A DNA stretch of 64,000 bases from Sphingobacterium sp. SGR-19 (GCF_011043555.1 NZ_JAAKGS010000007.1:62001-126000), one strand, 5' to 3'; numbered from the stretch's first letter, positions 36,074-46,978 are shown. The notes: generated by a model not told the origin, from the letters alone. Program-made: numbers and translations.

Positions 36074-37585
36074 TTAATCCGTTTTATTTCCCAAAACGGC
36101 ATCAATATATGCCGAAGGATCCATTAACTGTGTCGATATTATGTCTGTTACTTTGATGATAGCTTCTGCGTTTAATCCTATGTATAGTGTTGCAAATGCC
36201 ATTAATGCTATAGGAAGTACCATGAGTATTTTCTTATACGGAAGCATGGGGGCGAAGAGATTTTCCATCTCCCTAGAAGCAGGTGGATTTTTCCAAAACA
36301 CTTCGGACCACATCTTGGCAATAACATATAGCGTTACAAAGCTACCGATAATCAAGGCAGCTATGTAGAAGTACTGATGTTGAGAAAAAGCTTCTTGAAA
36401 AAGAAAGACTTTTGGCCAAAATCCGGATAGTGGAGGTATCCCCACGAGCGAAAATAAGACAAGGGCAATGAGAAGTGATATTTTTGGATAGTCACCGTAC
36501 AGGCCGCCTAGTTTGTTCATATCCATCGTTCCTCTCAACTGTCGGATAAGACCGGCAATGAGAAACATGTTGGTTTTAACCATAATGTCATGTATCAGAT
36601 AAAACACAGCTCCCATAAGGGCGACCTTGCTGAACATGGCAATACCGCCCATCATAAAACCGATATGACATACGATGAGATAGGAGAATAGGCGCCGTAT
36701 ATTCGTTTTTATAAGCGCACCAAATGCACCGGTTAAGATGGTCAAAACAGCGATGACCATTAAAAGTGTTCGTGTGAAATCGTCTGGAATAAAAATCAAG
36801 CTGAAAATACGCAACATAGCGTAAATACCGACTTTTGTTAACAAACCTCCGAAAGTTGCGGCAACTGCCGAAGGAGGGGTATGGTAAGAGGACGGTAACC
36901 AATAATATAATGGAAATACGGCCGATTTGATCCCAAAACCAATAATAAAAAAACAAGAAGTAATGCCAATGAGTGTCTTATTTTGCACCTCTTGGATTCT
37001 AATGGACAGGTCTGCCATATTGAGTGAACCGGTAATGCCGTAGAGAATCCCAATTCCGGTCAGAAAAAACATGGAAGCCAAAATATTCATGGCCATGTAT
37101 TTAACAGCACCCTCCAGCTGCGCTTTTCTTCCGCCTAGGGTCATCAGTACAAAAGAAGAGATAATAATGACCTCAAAATAAACGTACAAGTTGAAGATGT
37201 CGCCGGTTAAGAATGCACCGTGCAACCCCATAATGAGAAAGTGAAAAATCGGAAAATAGCCGTAGAGCATCCGTTGTCTGCTAAGGCCGATCGATGAAAA
37301 GATGGAAACGGCAAAACAGGCAATAGACGTGAGTAATACCAAGGTGACACTCAGGAGATCAGCAACGAAAACAATCCCAAAAGGAGCATCCCAGTTTGCG
37401 GCGTTTAACGTAAGTATGCCGCCTTCATATACCCGATTAAAGAGCCGAATAGCAACCATGAGGCCGATCAAACTCCCTCCAACGCTCAGATAACGTTGGG
37501 TGAGCGTTTTTCTCCAAAACATAAGTTGGACTATCGCGGTAAATAATTGCACAAAAATAGGTGCTAAAATATGGTTGTCTATCAT
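36074..37585 (-). CDS. mrpD: Mrp sodium/proton antiporter subunit D
   Basis: Large NuoM/NuoN-like subunit of 503 residues with about 14 membrane helices. The proton-translocating family motif includes YFEVIIISSFVLMTLGG (with the helix 5 Glu), FIIGFGIKSAVFPLYYWLP (with the conserved Lys) and HTPPSAVAATFGGLLTKVGIYA. Together with MrpA it is the ion-transport core. It shares ATGA with the mrpC stop. Confidence 0.95.
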   Translation of the reverse strand: MIDNHILAPIFVQLFTAIVQLMFWRKTLTQRYLSVGGSLIGLMVAIRLFNRVYEGGILTLNAANWDAPFGIVFVADLLSVTLVLLTSIACFAVSIFSSIGLSRQRMLYGYFPIFHFLIMGLHGAFLTGDIFNLYVYFEVIIISSFVLMTLGGRKAQLEGAVKYMAMNILASMFFLTGIGILYGITGSLNMADLSIRIQEVQNKTLIGITSCFFIIGFGIKSAVFPLYYWLPSSYHTPPSAVAATFGGLLTKVGIYAMLRIFSLIFIPDDFTRTLLMVIAVLTILTGAFGALIKTNIRRLFSYLIVCHIGFMMGGIAMFSKVALMGAVFYLIHDIMVKTNMFLIAGLIRQLRGTMDMNKLGGLYGDYPKISLLIALVLFSLVGIPPLSGFWPKVFLFQEAFSQHQYFYIAALIIGSFVTLYVIAKMWSEVFWKNPPASREMENLFAPMLPYKKILMVLPIALMAFATLYIGLNAEAIIKVTDIISTQLMDPSAYIDAVLGNKTD

Positions 37586-37938
37586 ATATCTTCTTCTTCA
37601 GGAGTATTTAAATCGTCTAAGTCATCCGAGTCCACCAATGCATATACTCGTTTTAATAGCACAATGGCAAAGGAAGTCAAGCCAAAACTGATAACAATAG
37701 CTGTTAAAATTAATGCTTGTGGTATAGGGTCGGCATAGATTTCTTGAAAAACTTTGTATGCTTCGTCAATAACCGGAGGACTTCCTTTCGTAATTTTCCC
37801 AAGGACGAAAATTAATATGTTCGCACCATTTCCCAATAGCATAATACCGAGTAGAAGCTTTACCATGCTCCTTCGCAGAATTAGATATACACCAGCGGCA
37901 TATAATAAACCTAATATCAAAACCAATAGTAATTCCAT
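37582..37938 (-). CDS. mrpC: Mrp sodium/proton antiporter subunit C
   Basis: NuoK-like subunit of 118 residues with three helices. The motif LLLGIMLLGNGANILIFVLG and DPIPQALILTAIVISFGLTS are family hallmarks. It overlaps mrpD by 4 bases. The end (DSDDLDDLNTPEEEDI) is acidic. Confidence 0.95.
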   Translation of the reverse strand: MELLLVLILGLLYAAGVYLILRRSMVKLLLGIMLLGNGANILIFVLGKITKGSPPVIDEAYKVFQEIYADPIPQALILTAIVISFGLTSFAIVLLKRVYALVDSDDLDDLNTPEEEDI

Positions 37939-37939
37939 A

Positions 37940-38350
37940 TCAATCGTTTAGGGCTATGGTAAACAAAATAGTTAAAACAACACCAATTACAACCAGGTAT
38001 ACGCCTATGTCAAAAAATAATGCAGAACCAATCATGCCTATAACGGGGATAGGTTCTTCAAACCATAGTCCCGTCATGGGCGGAAGTCCGAATAATAACG
38101 GAAAAGTAACGCTTATTGTCGAGGTTGCCAGCCCAATGGGAATTAATGAGAGCGGTTTGTATCGCAGTATTTTCATCGTGCTTTCTGTACCGTTGGCAAA
38201 GCTATGGAGCACGAAAGCAATGGAAGCAACCAATCCACCAACGAAACCACCCCCGGGGAAATAATGTCCACGCAGAAGCAAGAAAAATGAAAATAATAGT
38301 AATATCGGAAGCAAATACCGGGTAGCTGTCTGTAATATAGCACTCTTCAT
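37940..38350 (-). CDS. mrpB: Mrp sodium/proton antiporter subunit B
   Basis: Subunit of 136 residues with four helices. The motif [20 protein letters not shown] is the MrpB signature. It starts 13 bases after the mrpA stop, and mrpC starts 1 base after its stop. Confidence 0.95.
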   Translation of the reverse strand: MKSAILQTATRYLLPILLLFSFFLLLRGHYFPGGGFVGGLVASIAFVLHSFANGTESTMKILRYKPLSLIPIGLATSTISVTFPLLFGLPPMTGLWFEEPIPVIGMIGSALFFDIGVYLVVIGVVLTILFTIALND

Positions 38351-38363
38351 ATTTTTTATTTTT

Positions 38364-40673
38364 TTATTCCTTCTCTGAAGATTTCAATCGTAATTTAATT
38401 AAACTATAAACGCCTAATGCGGCTATAGCGAGTACAGCTGTTTCGAACATCGTATCCATCCCACGGAAGTCTACCAAAATCACATTGACCACATTTTTCC
38501 CTTTGGCGAGCAAATAAGCATTCTCACCGTAAAAATCACTGATAGCCGTCGAGTTTGGTTCGTAAAGCACACGTAGTGCAATAAGGGAGATAATGATACC
38601 GAATCCTAACGAAACGATAGCATCCCGAATTAAAAGTGCCCGGCTCATAAAGTTGATGAAGGGAGGAAGTTTGTATAAAACCAATACGAACAATACGGTG
38701 GTTAGCGTATCGATCGTGAATTGTGTCATGGCTAAATCCGGGGCGCTGTAAAAAACGAACATCAAACAGATACAATATCCGATTACACTGGTAGATACGA
38801 CGGCGGTTAGACGCGATCTTGTGGTCACAATAATATACAACGCGCCTAACAAAATAGCTGCAATACCGAACTCATACCAAGATACCGGTGTTAAATTCGT
38901 ATAATCGATACGAACGGGGCCCCCCAACCATAGTTTGTAGCCTAACAATAGTTCTGCAAAAAGAATAATCTTAATATGATAGGAGCGGAGGTATCCGTTG
39001 TGGATTGTGTTTGTATACCAGCTAGCTGCTTTTTCTATGCCCCTTCCAATCTTACGAAAAATATGCTGTGATGAAATGACATTAAACCGTTCGAGCGCAA
39101 GCAATTTTTCCTCTGTGGGGTTGTTGGCGAAATATAAAGCAATTCCGGCAGCTAATGTGGCGACACTTAATGTAAGAACAATATTAAATCCATGCCATAG
39201 TTTTAAATGCATGTCCGTGACCTCACCCGCTATAGCATTCGCCGTTTGGTGGCCGAAGTAATCGCCCACAACACCGGGAAATAGACCAAACAATATGCCC
39301 AATACCGCTAAGATCATTGGCGGAATCCACATAGATCTGTACGGGAGACGCACATGCTGGAAATCTTCTGGCAGCTTTCCGGCAAATGGCTTAATGCCGG
39401 CTCTAAAACCAGCCGTCACCAATCCTATGTTCGTCAGAACAGCAAGAGCAGTTAACCAGACCTTCCAGTTTTCTTGAAAGTTCAATGTCGCTTCATAAAT
39501 CAAGTCCTTGCCAATGAAACCGAATGTAGACGGCACGCCTGCACTGGACAGTGCTGCCAATAATGACGCTATGAAAACGGGCATCATCACTTTACGTAGC
39601 CCTTTTAATTTTGTAATATCGCGAGTATGTGTTTCATGATCAATTATCCCAGTCACCATGAACAAAGTTGCTTTATATAAGGCGTGTACTACAATAAATA
39701 CGCTGACCGCCACGATTGCATCCTTTGTACCAACACCTAGCAAAAAGGTTAAAATACCTAGTGCAGAAACTGTAGAATAAGCAAGAATACCCTTTAAATC
39801 GGTTCGGAAAAGGGAATGAACAGCGGCGAAAATCATCGTAAAACCGCCCACCACCATGAGAATAACACTCCACAACTCGGTATTTCCCAATATCGGTGTG
39901 AAACGCGCAAGCAAATACACACCGGCTTTTACCATGGTGGCTGAATGAAGATACGCCGATACAGGTGTTGGTGCTTTCATAGCGCCCGGTAGCCAAAAAT
40001 GAAATGGGAATTGTGCAGACTTGGTGAACGCGCCAATGCATATAAGGCCCACTATTAACGGATATAATGGATGGACTATCAACTGGTCATGGTGCGCAAA
40101 CAATTCGCTGATAACGAAAGTTCCTGCAATATTACCGGCCAATATCAATCCGGCTAACAGGAAGAACCCGCCCATCCCCGTAATACTCAGTGCCATTAAT
40201 GCGCTGTTTCGGGACGCTTTACTATCGTTATTAAAACCAATCAGAAAAAAAGAGCTGATACTAGTCAGTTCCCAGAAAATAAATAGCGTCAGGATATTAT
40301 TGGAGAGTACAACGCCTAACATGGCGCTCATAAAAAGGAGCAGGTAGGCAAAAAACCGGTCAAAGTAAACATGTCCCTTTAGATAACTGCGGCCGTAAAA
40401 AAAGATTCCTGTCCCAATTCCCGTAATCAACAGTGCAAAAAGTAGGGACAAACCATCCAGACGGAAGTCGAAGTTAATGCCCAAGCTTGGAACCCAGGCA
40501 AGGTGTTGAATGACGTTCGTTCCATTGGCGATAACAGGTACATGCCATAAATAGAACAAAAAAAGAATGACAGGAATAAATGGGAGCAAAATACTCCATT
40601 TCGTCTTAATAAACTTGCCGAAAGGAACGAGAAGGCTCGATGTTATTAGTCCTGTTAAAACAGTAAATAGCAT
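38364..40673 (-). CDS. mrpA: Mrp sodium/proton antiporter subunit A
   Basis: Largest subunit, 769 residues, a NuoL-like proton-conducting unit with a C-terminal extension that contains MrpB-like helices. N-terminal marks are [35 protein letters not shown] (helix 5 Glu), [20 protein letters not shown] and [20 protein letters not shown]. The end (about 640-760) includes [20 protein letters not shown] and [15 protein letters not shown], as in full-length MrpA. I start at ATG 40673 (MLFTVLTG); an upstream TTG at 40730 would add 19 poor residues. It heads the seven-gene A-B-C-D-E-F-G operon for sodium or pH tolerance. Confidence 0.95.
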   Translation of the reverse strand: MLFTVLTGLITSSLLVPFGKFIKTKWSILLPFIPVILFLFYLWHVPVIANGTNVIQHLAWVPSLGINFDFRLDGLSLLFALLITGIGTGIFFYGRSYLKGHVYFDRFFAYLLLFMSAMLGVVLSNNILTLFIFWELTSISSFFLIGFNNDSKASRNSALMALSITGMGGFFLLAGLILAGNIAGTFVISELFAHHDQLIVHPLYPLIVGLICIGAFTKSAQFPFHFWLPGAMKAPTPVSAYLHSATMVKAGVYLLARFTPILGNTELWSVILMVVGGFTMIFAAVHSLFRTDLKGILAYSTVSALGILTFLLGVGTKDAIVAVSVFIVVHALYKATLFMVTGIIDHETHTRDITKLKGLRKVMMPVFIASLLAALSSAGVPSTFGFIGKDLIYEATLNFQENWKVWLTALAVLTNIGLVTAGFRAGIKPFAGKLPEDFQHVRLPYRSMWIPPMILAVLGILFGLFPGVVGDYFGHQTANAIAGEVTDMHLKLWHGFNIVLTLSVATLAAGIALYFANNPTEEKLLALERFNVISSQHIFRKIGRGIEKAASWYTNTIHNGYLRSYHIKIILFAELLLGYKLWLGGPVRIDYTNLTPVSWYEFGIAAILLGALYIIVTTRSRLTAVVSTSVIGYCICLMFVFYSAPDLAMTQFTIDTLTTVLFVLVLYKLPPFINFMSRALLIRDAIVSLGFGIIISLIALRVLYEPNSTAISDFYGENAYLLAKGKNVVNVILVDFRGMDTMFETAVLAIAALGVYSLIKLRLKSSEKE

Positions 40674-40770
40674 GCAGTCTTTATGTTTAAATAATATTGG
40701 AAACGTTATAAAATTACAAAAAATCCGCAATTTGTCAGGTTGTTTTTTGAAATATTGTTATTTTTAGAGT

Positions 40771-41838
40771 ATGAAGAGAATAAACCTATTGCTCCCTCTA
40801 TTAGCTTTTTTATGCTATTTTCAGGTAGCCGCACAGTACCAAAAGCCAACACTTACTAATAATGAATCTTGGTCCTTGATTCTGATGCCGGATCCACAGA
40901 CGTATACGCGTTTTCACAAAAATGTCGGAATATTGAACTTGATGACCGGTTGGATATATGAGAACGTGGATAAATTGAATACAGAGTTTGTGTTGTGTAC
41001 CGGAGATTTGGTGGAACATAATGATTTGATCCATTTGAAGGGAAATGATGGTACAGCGAATAGTTTGAAGCAGTGGCAAAATGTAAGAAACGCTTTTGCG
41101 ACTTTGGATAATCGTGTGCCTTATGTGCTCGCAACCGGAAACCATGATTTCGGTTATCGAAGTGCAGAATACCGTTCTACCAATTATGACAAGTATTTTA
41201 ATGTGAACCAAAATGGATTTAACCAACGTGCATTGCGGGAGATCGGGCCACAGATAAATGGTCAGTCTAGCGCGGTGAATGCACTTTATGAATTTCATAC
41301 TCCACACGGTAAAGATTGGCTGGTCATGGTGTTGGAATTTGCACCGCGTGATACGGTGGTTAAATGGGCGAAGCAGATACTGGAAGCAAAGCCTTATGTA
41401 GACAAAGACGTGATTCTGCTAACGCATACATATCTCAATAGCAAAAGCGAGCATATAAAAAGTGAAGGTTATAAAATGCCGGATGTAAACTACGGCGCGG
41501 CGTTATTTGAGAAATTGGTAAAACCATCGAAGAATATCCGTTTGGTCTTTTCGGGGCATATTGGTGCCCCGGATAATTTTGACGCCCATCTAGGTTTTAG
41601 ACGTGACAAGAATGCCGCTGGAAAAACCGTATCGCAAATGACATTCAATGCGCAGGCGATGGGAGGGGGGTGGCATGGAAACGGTGGAGATGGCTGGTTG
41701 CGCTATCTGGAATTTATGCCAGATGGCAATACGGTAAAAGTAAAGACATTTTCACCCTTATTTGCGATTTCGCCCACTACACAAGATTTAGCCTATAAAA
41801 CCGAAGAGAACCAAGAGTTTACCTTTACGTTGGATTAG
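40771..41838 (+). CDS. Secreted calcineurin-like metallophosphoesterase
   Basis: Exported phosphoesterase of 355 residues, with a signal peptide (1-22, FQVAAQY). The metal motifs are in family order: MPDPQTYTR near 40, CTGDLVEHND near 80, ATGNHDFGYR near 122, LLTHTYLNS near 213 and FSGHIGAPDN near 262. The first motif has DPQ in place of DxH, a variant seen in a subfamily of secreted members. It is divergent from mrpA, with only 97 bases between, and a strong terminator follows. Confidence 0.85.
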   Translation: MKRINLLLPLLAFLCYFQVAAQYQKPTLTNNESWSLILMPDPQTYTRFHKNVGILNLMTGWIYENVDKLNTEFVLCTGDLVEHNDLIHLKGNDGTANSLKQWQNVRNAFATLDNRVPYVLATGNHDFGYRSAEYRSTNYDKYFNVNQNGFNQRALREIGPQINGQSSAVNALYEFHTPHGKDWLVMVLEFAPRDTVVKWAKQILEAKPYVDKDVILLTHTYLNSKSEHIKSEGYKMPDVNYGAALFEKLVKPSKNIRLVFSGHIGAPDNFDAHLGFRRDKNAAGKTVSQMTFNAQAMGGGWHGNGGDGWLRYLEFMPDGNTVKVKTFSPLFAISPTTQDLAYKTEENQEFTFTLD

Positions 41839-41886
41839 TGAGGGCATTTTTCTAATTCTCAAGTTTGGATCCTTCGCTGTAGACTA

Positions 41887-41920
41887 AAAAAAGCCTCTCG
41901 TTTTTGCGAGAGGCTTTTTT
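41887..41920. terminator. Strong bidirectional terminator between phosphoesterase and acs
   Basis: AAAAAAGCCTCTCG pairs perfectly with CGAGAGGCTTTTTT across a 6-base loop. The A-run on one side and the T-run on the other let it serve both convergent genes. Confidence 0.9.
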
Positions 41921-41940
41921 AATGCTGTTTATTATTTTAG

Positions 41941-43860
41941 CTATTTCTTCATTTCTTCTGCTCCTTTGATGATCGCTTCGACGACGGTTGGATCCTGTAA
42001 CGTAGAAGTATCGCCTAAATTGTTGATCTCGCCTTCTGCAATTTTGCGTAAGATACGACGCATAATTTTTCCGGAACGTGTTTTCGGCAGATCTGATACA
42101 AACTGAATAATATCCGGCTTGGCAATCGCGCCAATTAAACGTGTAATCGTTTGTAAAATATCCTGACGTGTACTTTCGGCATCGATGTGATGGCCTGCAA
42201 CAATGACATACGCATAAATGCCTTGCCCTTTAACCGGATGCGGATAACCCACGATGGCAGATTCTACGACGTCGGAGTGCATGTTGATCGCATTTTCCAC
42301 CTCTGCCGTACCGATTCGGTGACCGGAGACATTTAATACATCATCGACACGCCCAGTAATTTTATAATAACCTTCGGGGTTTCTGTAACAACCGTCACCC
42401 GTGAAATATTTGTTTGGATAGGTGGAGAAATACGTTTGGCGACATCGTTCGTGATCGCCCCAAGTTGTGCGCAACATGCCTGGCCATGGGAACTTAATAC
42501 ATAGATTTCCCGTTACATCGTTGCCTTCGATTTCTTTGCCATCTTCGTCCATTAAGCATGGTTGTACACCTGGGAGCGGTAACATCGCGTAACTCGGGAC
42601 GGTTGGTGATATACCTGCCATCGGTGCAATCAATATACCGCCATTTTCGGTCTGCCACCAAGTATCGGCAATCGGTGCTTTGCCCTTTCCGATTTTTTCA
42701 TTGAACCAATGCCAAGCTTCTTCATTAATAGGCTCGCCTACAGATCCTAATTTTTTGATACTGCTCAGGTCCTTACCTTCTAAATACTCGTCTCCAAAAG
42801 CCATTAGCGAGCGAATGGCCGTAGGTGCTGTATATAAGATGTTTACTTTATATTTATCAACGATATCCCAAAGACGTCCCGCATCGGGGTAGGTCGGTGT
42901 TCCTTCAAACATTAACGACGTCGCGCCCTGCGATAGCGGGCCGTATACAATGTAACTGTGGCCTGTAATCCAACCAATGTCGGCTGTACAGAAATAAACT
43001 TCGCCGGGCTGGTATTGGAATACGTTGGAAAACGTATATCCCGTATAAACCATATAGCCACCCGTGGTGTGTACGACACCTTTAGGCTTGCCAGTCGAAC
43101 CCGAGGTATACAGTACAAATAAAGGATCTTCTGCATCCATTTCTTCGGCAGGACATGGAGGGTTTCCTTGGGTTTCCACCTTTTTAATTTCGTCTTCCCA
43201 CCATACATCACGACCTTTTATCATCGATATCGGTGTACGCGTACGCGTTAATACAATGACACGTTCTACCGAATCACATTGCATAAGGGCGTCGTCTACA
43301 ATAGACTTTAATTCCAACACTTTTCCCGCGCGGAATCCGCCATCGGAGGTGACAACCAATTTACATTCCGCATCGTTAATGCGATCGGCAATAGAACGAG
43401 CCGAGAAACCACCAAATACAACGGAATGGATTGCACCAATACGTGCGCACGCCAACACGGCGATTACTAACTCCGGTACCATAGGAAGATAGATACATAC
43501 ACGGTCTCCCTTAACCACGTTGTTGTTTTTTAACACGTTTGCAAAGACTTCGACTTTCTCTAAAAGTTGCTTGTAAGTGAGGATGCGGTGTGCCTCGTTT
43601 GGATCATTAGGCTCCCATATAATGGCAGGTTTATCTCCTAAATTATAAATATGGCGGTCTAAACAATTTTCGGTGATGTTAAGCTTTCCTCCTTCAAACC
43701 ATTTGATGTTAGGTTCGGTAAAGTTCCAGCTTAGTACATTTGTCCACTTTCGTTTCCAAAAGAAGTTTTCAGCAATTTCTCCCCAAAATGCTTCGGGGTT
43801 TTCGACGCTGTGTTTATACGCCTCCTCGTACTCCTCAAAACTTTTAATCTGTAGGTTCAT
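41941..43860 (-). CDS. acs: Acetyl-CoA synthetase
   Basis: AMP-forming enzyme of 639 residues that turns acetate, ATP and CoA into acetyl-CoA. The ATP-binding loop is YTSGSTGKPKGVVHTTGGY, followed by DTWWQTENGG and the hinge region YFTGDGCYRNPEGYYKITGR with DDVLNVSGHRIGTAEVE. The catalytic and regulatory lysine is in LPKTRSGKIMRRILRK near the C-terminus. Length is normal for the family. It ends near a bidirectional terminator and starts in the 155-base divergent gap with the UbiA-like gene. Confidence 0.96.
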   Translation of the reverse strand: MNLQIKSFEEYEEAYKHSVENPEAFWGEIAENFFWKRKWTNVLSWNFTEPNIKWFEGGKLNITENCLDRHIYNLGDKPAIIWEPNDPNEAHRILTYKQLLEKVEVFANVLKNNNVVKGDRVCIYLPMVPELVIAVLACARIGAIHSVVFGGFSARSIADRINDAECKLVVTSDGGFRAGKVLELKSIVDDALMQCDSVERVIVLTRTRTPISMIKGRDVWWEDEIKKVETQGNPPCPAEEMDAEDPLFVLYTSGSTGKPKGVVHTTGGYMVYTGYTFSNVFQYQPGEVYFCTADIGWITGHSYIVYGPLSQGATSLMFEGTPTYPDAGRLWDIVDKYKVNILYTAPTAIRSLMAFGDEYLEGKDLSSIKKLGSVGEPINEEAWHWFNEKIGKGKAPIADTWWQTENGGILIAPMAGISPTVPSYAMLPLPGVQPCLMDEDGKEIEGNDVTGNLCIKFPWPGMLRTTWGDHERCRQTYFSTYPNKYFTGDGCYRNPEGYYKITGRVDDVLNVSGHRIGTAEVENAINMHSDVVESAIVGYPHPVKGQGIYAYVIVAGHHIDAESTRQDILQTITRLIGAIAKPDIIQFVSDLPKTRSGKIMRRILRKIAEGEINNLGDTSTLQDPTVVEAIIKGAEEMKK

Positions 43861-44015
43861 GTTTTTTTAAATACAAAATTTAAATGATTAACTTTTATCC
43901 AATGCAGACATTTATTTATTGAAAGTTGTCCGTATCGGATATACAAGCACTAATTTAGTTTTTTTTGCCATTAATGTCAATTTTTTACCTGTAAGTATTC
44001 GTATTTTTATTTGCG

Positions 44016-44876
44016 ATGAAGATATTGAAGCGAACATATTATTTCCTCATTTATACCAATCTGTTGATTGCAGGAGCTGCAATAGCACAATGCGCATTAA
44101 CGTATCTATTCTTTAATGCTGCGTTTGATTATCCCATTATAATAGTGGAGGGGGCGGCAACCTTACTTTTGTACAATTTCAGTATGCTGTTATCCAAACC
44201 CCGGGATCCACAGAAATCCGTTTATAAACGTACACGTTGGATATTTAGGAACGAATGGCTATTGTGGTTAAATAGCGCAATAGGATGTTTTGTTTTGATA
44301 TATGCAATTTTCCAAATTCATTTATTTAGCTTGTTTGTTTTAACAGGAATAGGTGTCATGAGTGTAGCGTATTCTGTTCCAATAATACCCTATAAAGGGA
44401 AGTGGGTTGGATTCCGCCAGTTGCCGGGTATGAAAATTTTTCATATTGCGTTAGTTTGGACGCTAAGTTCGGTGTGCCTGCCAGTTTTTGAGATGTATTT
44501 GGATGGATTAACAGTTGATTTACATCTATTCCAAACGCTTTTCCTGCTAAAGTTTATTTTCTTGCTCATTTGTACTCTACCTTTTGACATCCGGGATATT
44601 CAACAAGACTCTTATTATCATTTAAAAACGATACCGAATATGATTGGCGCGGATAGGGCGATTTTATTGTGCTACGCTCTTATTATAGTGCATAGTGCCA
44701 TCGTTCTGCTGTCGAATATTCAATTGAATGTACAGATGGGGGTATTGACAACGAACCTGTTGATTGCAGTCATACTAAAACAAGTTGTGTTCAGAAATGC
44801 AAATCGCTATCATTATGCGTTCTTATTAGACTTTGCATTGATAGCGCAGTTTTTAATAGTTTACTTGTTTTTATAA
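44016..44876 (+). CDS. UbiA prenyltransferase-like membrane protein
   Basis: Integral membrane protein of 286 residues with about eight or nine helices. The second Asp-rich motif of the UbiA superfamily is visible as LPFDIRDIQQD (D191, D194, D198). The first motif (normally NDxxDxxxD) is degenerate: N54 remains but the following acids do not (YNFSMLLSKPRD). It may be a lipid-modifying enzyme with altered chemistry or an inactive relative. Its last 16 bases overlap the convergent dehydrogenase gene. Confidence 0.65.
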   Translation: MKILKRTYYFLIYTNLLIAGAAIAQCALTYLFFNAAFDYPIIIVEGAATLLLYNFSMLLSKPRDPQKSVYKRTRWIFRNEWLLWLNSAIGCFVLIYAIFQIHLFSLFVLTGIGVMSVAYSVPIIPYKGKWVGFRQLPGMKIFHIALVWTLSSVCLPVFEMYLDGLTVDLHLFQTLFLLKFIFLLICTLPFDIRDIQQDSYYHLKTIPNMIGADRAILLCYALIIVHSAIVLLSNIQLNVQMGVLTTNLLIAVILKQVVFRNANRYHYAFLLDFALIAQFLIVYLFL

Positions 44877-45790
44877 AAACCAATAATCTTATCGGCTATA
44901 ATATCCGATAGTTTATAATAACTGTCGAATGTCCACCCGGCTACGTGGGGACTTAGCAATACGTTATCCCTTGAAATAAGATCGCCGTACCAGTTTGTTT
45001 CGCTGAGCGCAGGGAATTTTTCGATAGGTAATACATCAAATGCCGCACCTAAAATTTTACCGGCATCTAGGTATTTCAAAACCGATGGGATATTTGTTAT
45101 AGCCCCCCTGGCGCCCATCAGAAAAAAGATGGGTTTGCGGAAGTGAAAGAGATATTCATCATCTACCATTCCTCTGGTTTCACGCGTCAACGGAATATGA
45201 AAACTTAATACGTCCGCTTGGCGGACAACTTCTTCCATCGAAACCTCTTTGGCATAGGCATCAGAAAACCCGGTCTTGTATTTGTCATACGCAATGACAT
45301 TAACATCAAAACCTGAAAGTTTTTTCGCCATCGCTTGGCCATTATGTCCATACCCGATTAGCGCTACTGTTCGTCCTTTTAATTCATACCCTCGGTTTTC
45401 TTCCCTACACCATTGTCCAGTACACACTCCTCGATGCCCACGGTTTAGGTTGTTCATTAAGGATAGCAGCATCCCGATCATGTGCTCACCAACAGCGTCC
45501 TTATTACCGTCGTTCGCCGAAAAGAGGCGGATGCCTTTTGAGGTGGCGTATTCCTCGTCGATATTGTCCATCCCTGCTCCGGGACGGGCGATAAACTGCA
45601 GGTTGGTGGCGAGATTAAGAAAGGACTGGTCGACTTGAAATTTGGAACGGATAATCAGCCCCGTATATTGTTGAATAACATTTTCAGCATCCGCTCTGCT
45701 GAAGCTAGGTTGGTAATCGTACGCAATTCCGGCTTGATCCAGCTTCTCTACTAATATAGGATGTATGTCGTCTACAATAAGAATATTCAT
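44861..45790 (-). CDS. D-2-hydroxyacid dehydrogenase (PGDH-like)
   Basis: NAD-dependent dehydrogenase of 309 residues. The Rossmann nucleotide-binding motif is GRTVALIGYGHNGQAMAKKL. Catalytic residues are Arg in LMGARGAI, Glu in AFDVLPIEKFP and His in LSPHVAGWT. It resembles phosphoglycerate dehydrogenase in the N-terminal RSKFQVD and ARPGAGMDNID motifs but has no ACT domain. The true substrate, whether 3-phosphoglycerate or another 2-hydroxyacid, cannot be fixed from sequence. The FAD monooxygenase lies 6 bases upstream on the same strand. Confidence 0.9.
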   Translation of the reverse strand: MNILIVDDIHPILVEKLDQAGIAYDYQPSFSRADAENVIQQYTGLIIRSKFQVDQSFLNLATNLQFIARPGAGMDNIDEEYATSKGIRLFSANDGNKDAVGEHMIGMLLSLMNNLNRGHRGVCTGQWCREENRGYELKGRTVALIGYGHNGQAMAKKLSGFDVNVIAYDKYKTGFSDAYAKEVSMEEVVRQADVLSFHIPLTRETRGMVDDEYLFHFRKPIFFLMGARGAITNIPSVLKYLDAGKILGAAFDVLPIEKFPALSETNWYGDLISRDNVLLSPHVAGWTFDSYYKLSDIIADKIIGFYKNK

Positions 45791-45796
45791 TTTTAA

Positions 45797-46978
45797 CTAA
45801 ATTTTCATAAAATCTACAGATAACAATTTGTCTAAATTCCTTTGAGCTAATTTGGCGGGCATAATTTTCAGGAGCATATTCCGCATGCTGATTAATAAAC
45901 TATTGTCCCATTGCGCGATTTCTCCTATCCGTCTGGAAGTATCCATAATATATTTTGTTCGAGGCAATCTTCTTTTTTCAAACGAGGAGAACGCTTCCTT
46001 GACATCCTTTTCTAATCCTAGTTCATCCAATAGAACTGCTACATCCTCTAAAGCTTGACAAGCCCCTTGACCCATATTGGGCGTTGTAGCGTGTCCGGCA
46101 TCGCCAATGAGAAGAATGTTGTCATAAGCAAGATGTTTGAGCGGTTCGATGTCCATAATGTCATTCCAAATCAGTTCGCTATCCTTGGTATACGCTAGAA
46201 TAGCAGGAATAGGGTCATGGTACGATTGAAAATGTGTTAATAAATCCTTGATTTTGTAATCTCGATATACAGGATTATGGGATGTAGCGTTTATACATGC
46301 ATACCAATAGATACGATTATTGATTAAGGGTGTCATCCCAAACCTTCCTAATTTTCCCCACGTTTCTGTTCCCTTATCCAATGTTATCTCCGTATTATCA
46401 ATGGTCGCGCGCCAGCAAGTATATCCCGAATAACGAGGTGTGGAGGATGGTATGAGTTGTTGCCGGAGTGGAGACTTCACCCCATCGGCAATAATTAAAA
46501 AATGTGATGTATGCTGAGTGCCGTCGTCAAAAAATAGGGTAACAGTATCTCCATATTGTTCTAACCGGATAGCTTTTTTGCCTAATTGTAGTTTTTGAGT
46601 TTTGATTTTAGATAGCAGGAAAAGGTGTAAATCTGCACGATGAATGGCGAAATTTTGTTGCTGATACTTTTCACGGATCGCATGGGTATCGGGAGACACT
46701 AAAAGCCTTCCTTTATGGTCTAAAATATTGTAGCTATCCAGATAATAACCTATTTGTTCTACTTCAGTTCTCAAGTCAAGTAGATCTAAAGCACGCATCG
46801 CATTTGCTGCGAGACCAAATCCTGCACCTATTCCTTTTAACTCCTTTGCTTGCTCAAAAAGCACAAAGTCCTTGTTGATTTTTTGAAGAGCTATAGCCAT
46901 GGCAAGCCCTGCTACACCGCCACCCACAATGGCAAACTCACTATCTATCGTTTTGGTGTATGGCATTGACAATTTCAT
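45797..46978 (-). CDS. FAD-dependent aromatic-type monooxygenase
   Basis: Flavoprotein of 393 residues of the UbiH/p-hydroxybenzoate hydroxylase group. FAD motifs are FAIVGGGVAGLAMAIALQ near 15-32, the DG motif FLIIADGVKSPLRQQL, and the GD motif NILLIGDAGHATTPNMGQGA. The substrate is unknown. ATG 46978 overlaps the rsmA end by 38 bases; an inner ATG at 46966 (MPYTKT) is possible. It lies between rsmA and the dehydrogenase on one strand. Confidence 0.88.
   Translation of the reverse strand: MKLSMPYTKTIDSEFAIVGGGVAGLAMAIALQKINKDFVLFEQAKELKGIGAGFGLAANAMRALDLLDLRTEVEQIGYYLDSYNILDHKGRLLVSPDTHAIREKYQQQNFAIHRADLHLFLLSKIKTQKLQLGKKAIRLEQYGDTVTLFFDDGTQHTSHFLIIADGVKSPLRQQLIPSSTPRYSGYTCWRATIDNTEITLDKGTETWGKLGRFGMTPLINNRIYWYACINATSHNPVYRDYKIKDLLTHFQSYHDPIPAILAYTKDSELIWNDIMDIEPLKHLAYDNILLIGDAGHATTPNMGQGACQALEDVAVLLDELGLEKDVKEAFSSFEKRRLPRTKYIMDTSRRIGEIAQWDNSLLISMRNMLLKIMPAKLAQRNLDKLLSVDFMKI

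Noticed and set aside
40810..41307. Minus-strand 165-residue open frame
   Set aside because: Antisense to the secreted phosphoesterase, whose metal motifs fix the true strand.
43064..43492. Plus-strand 142-residue open frame
   Set aside because: Antisense to the acs ATP-binding region; no own motifs.
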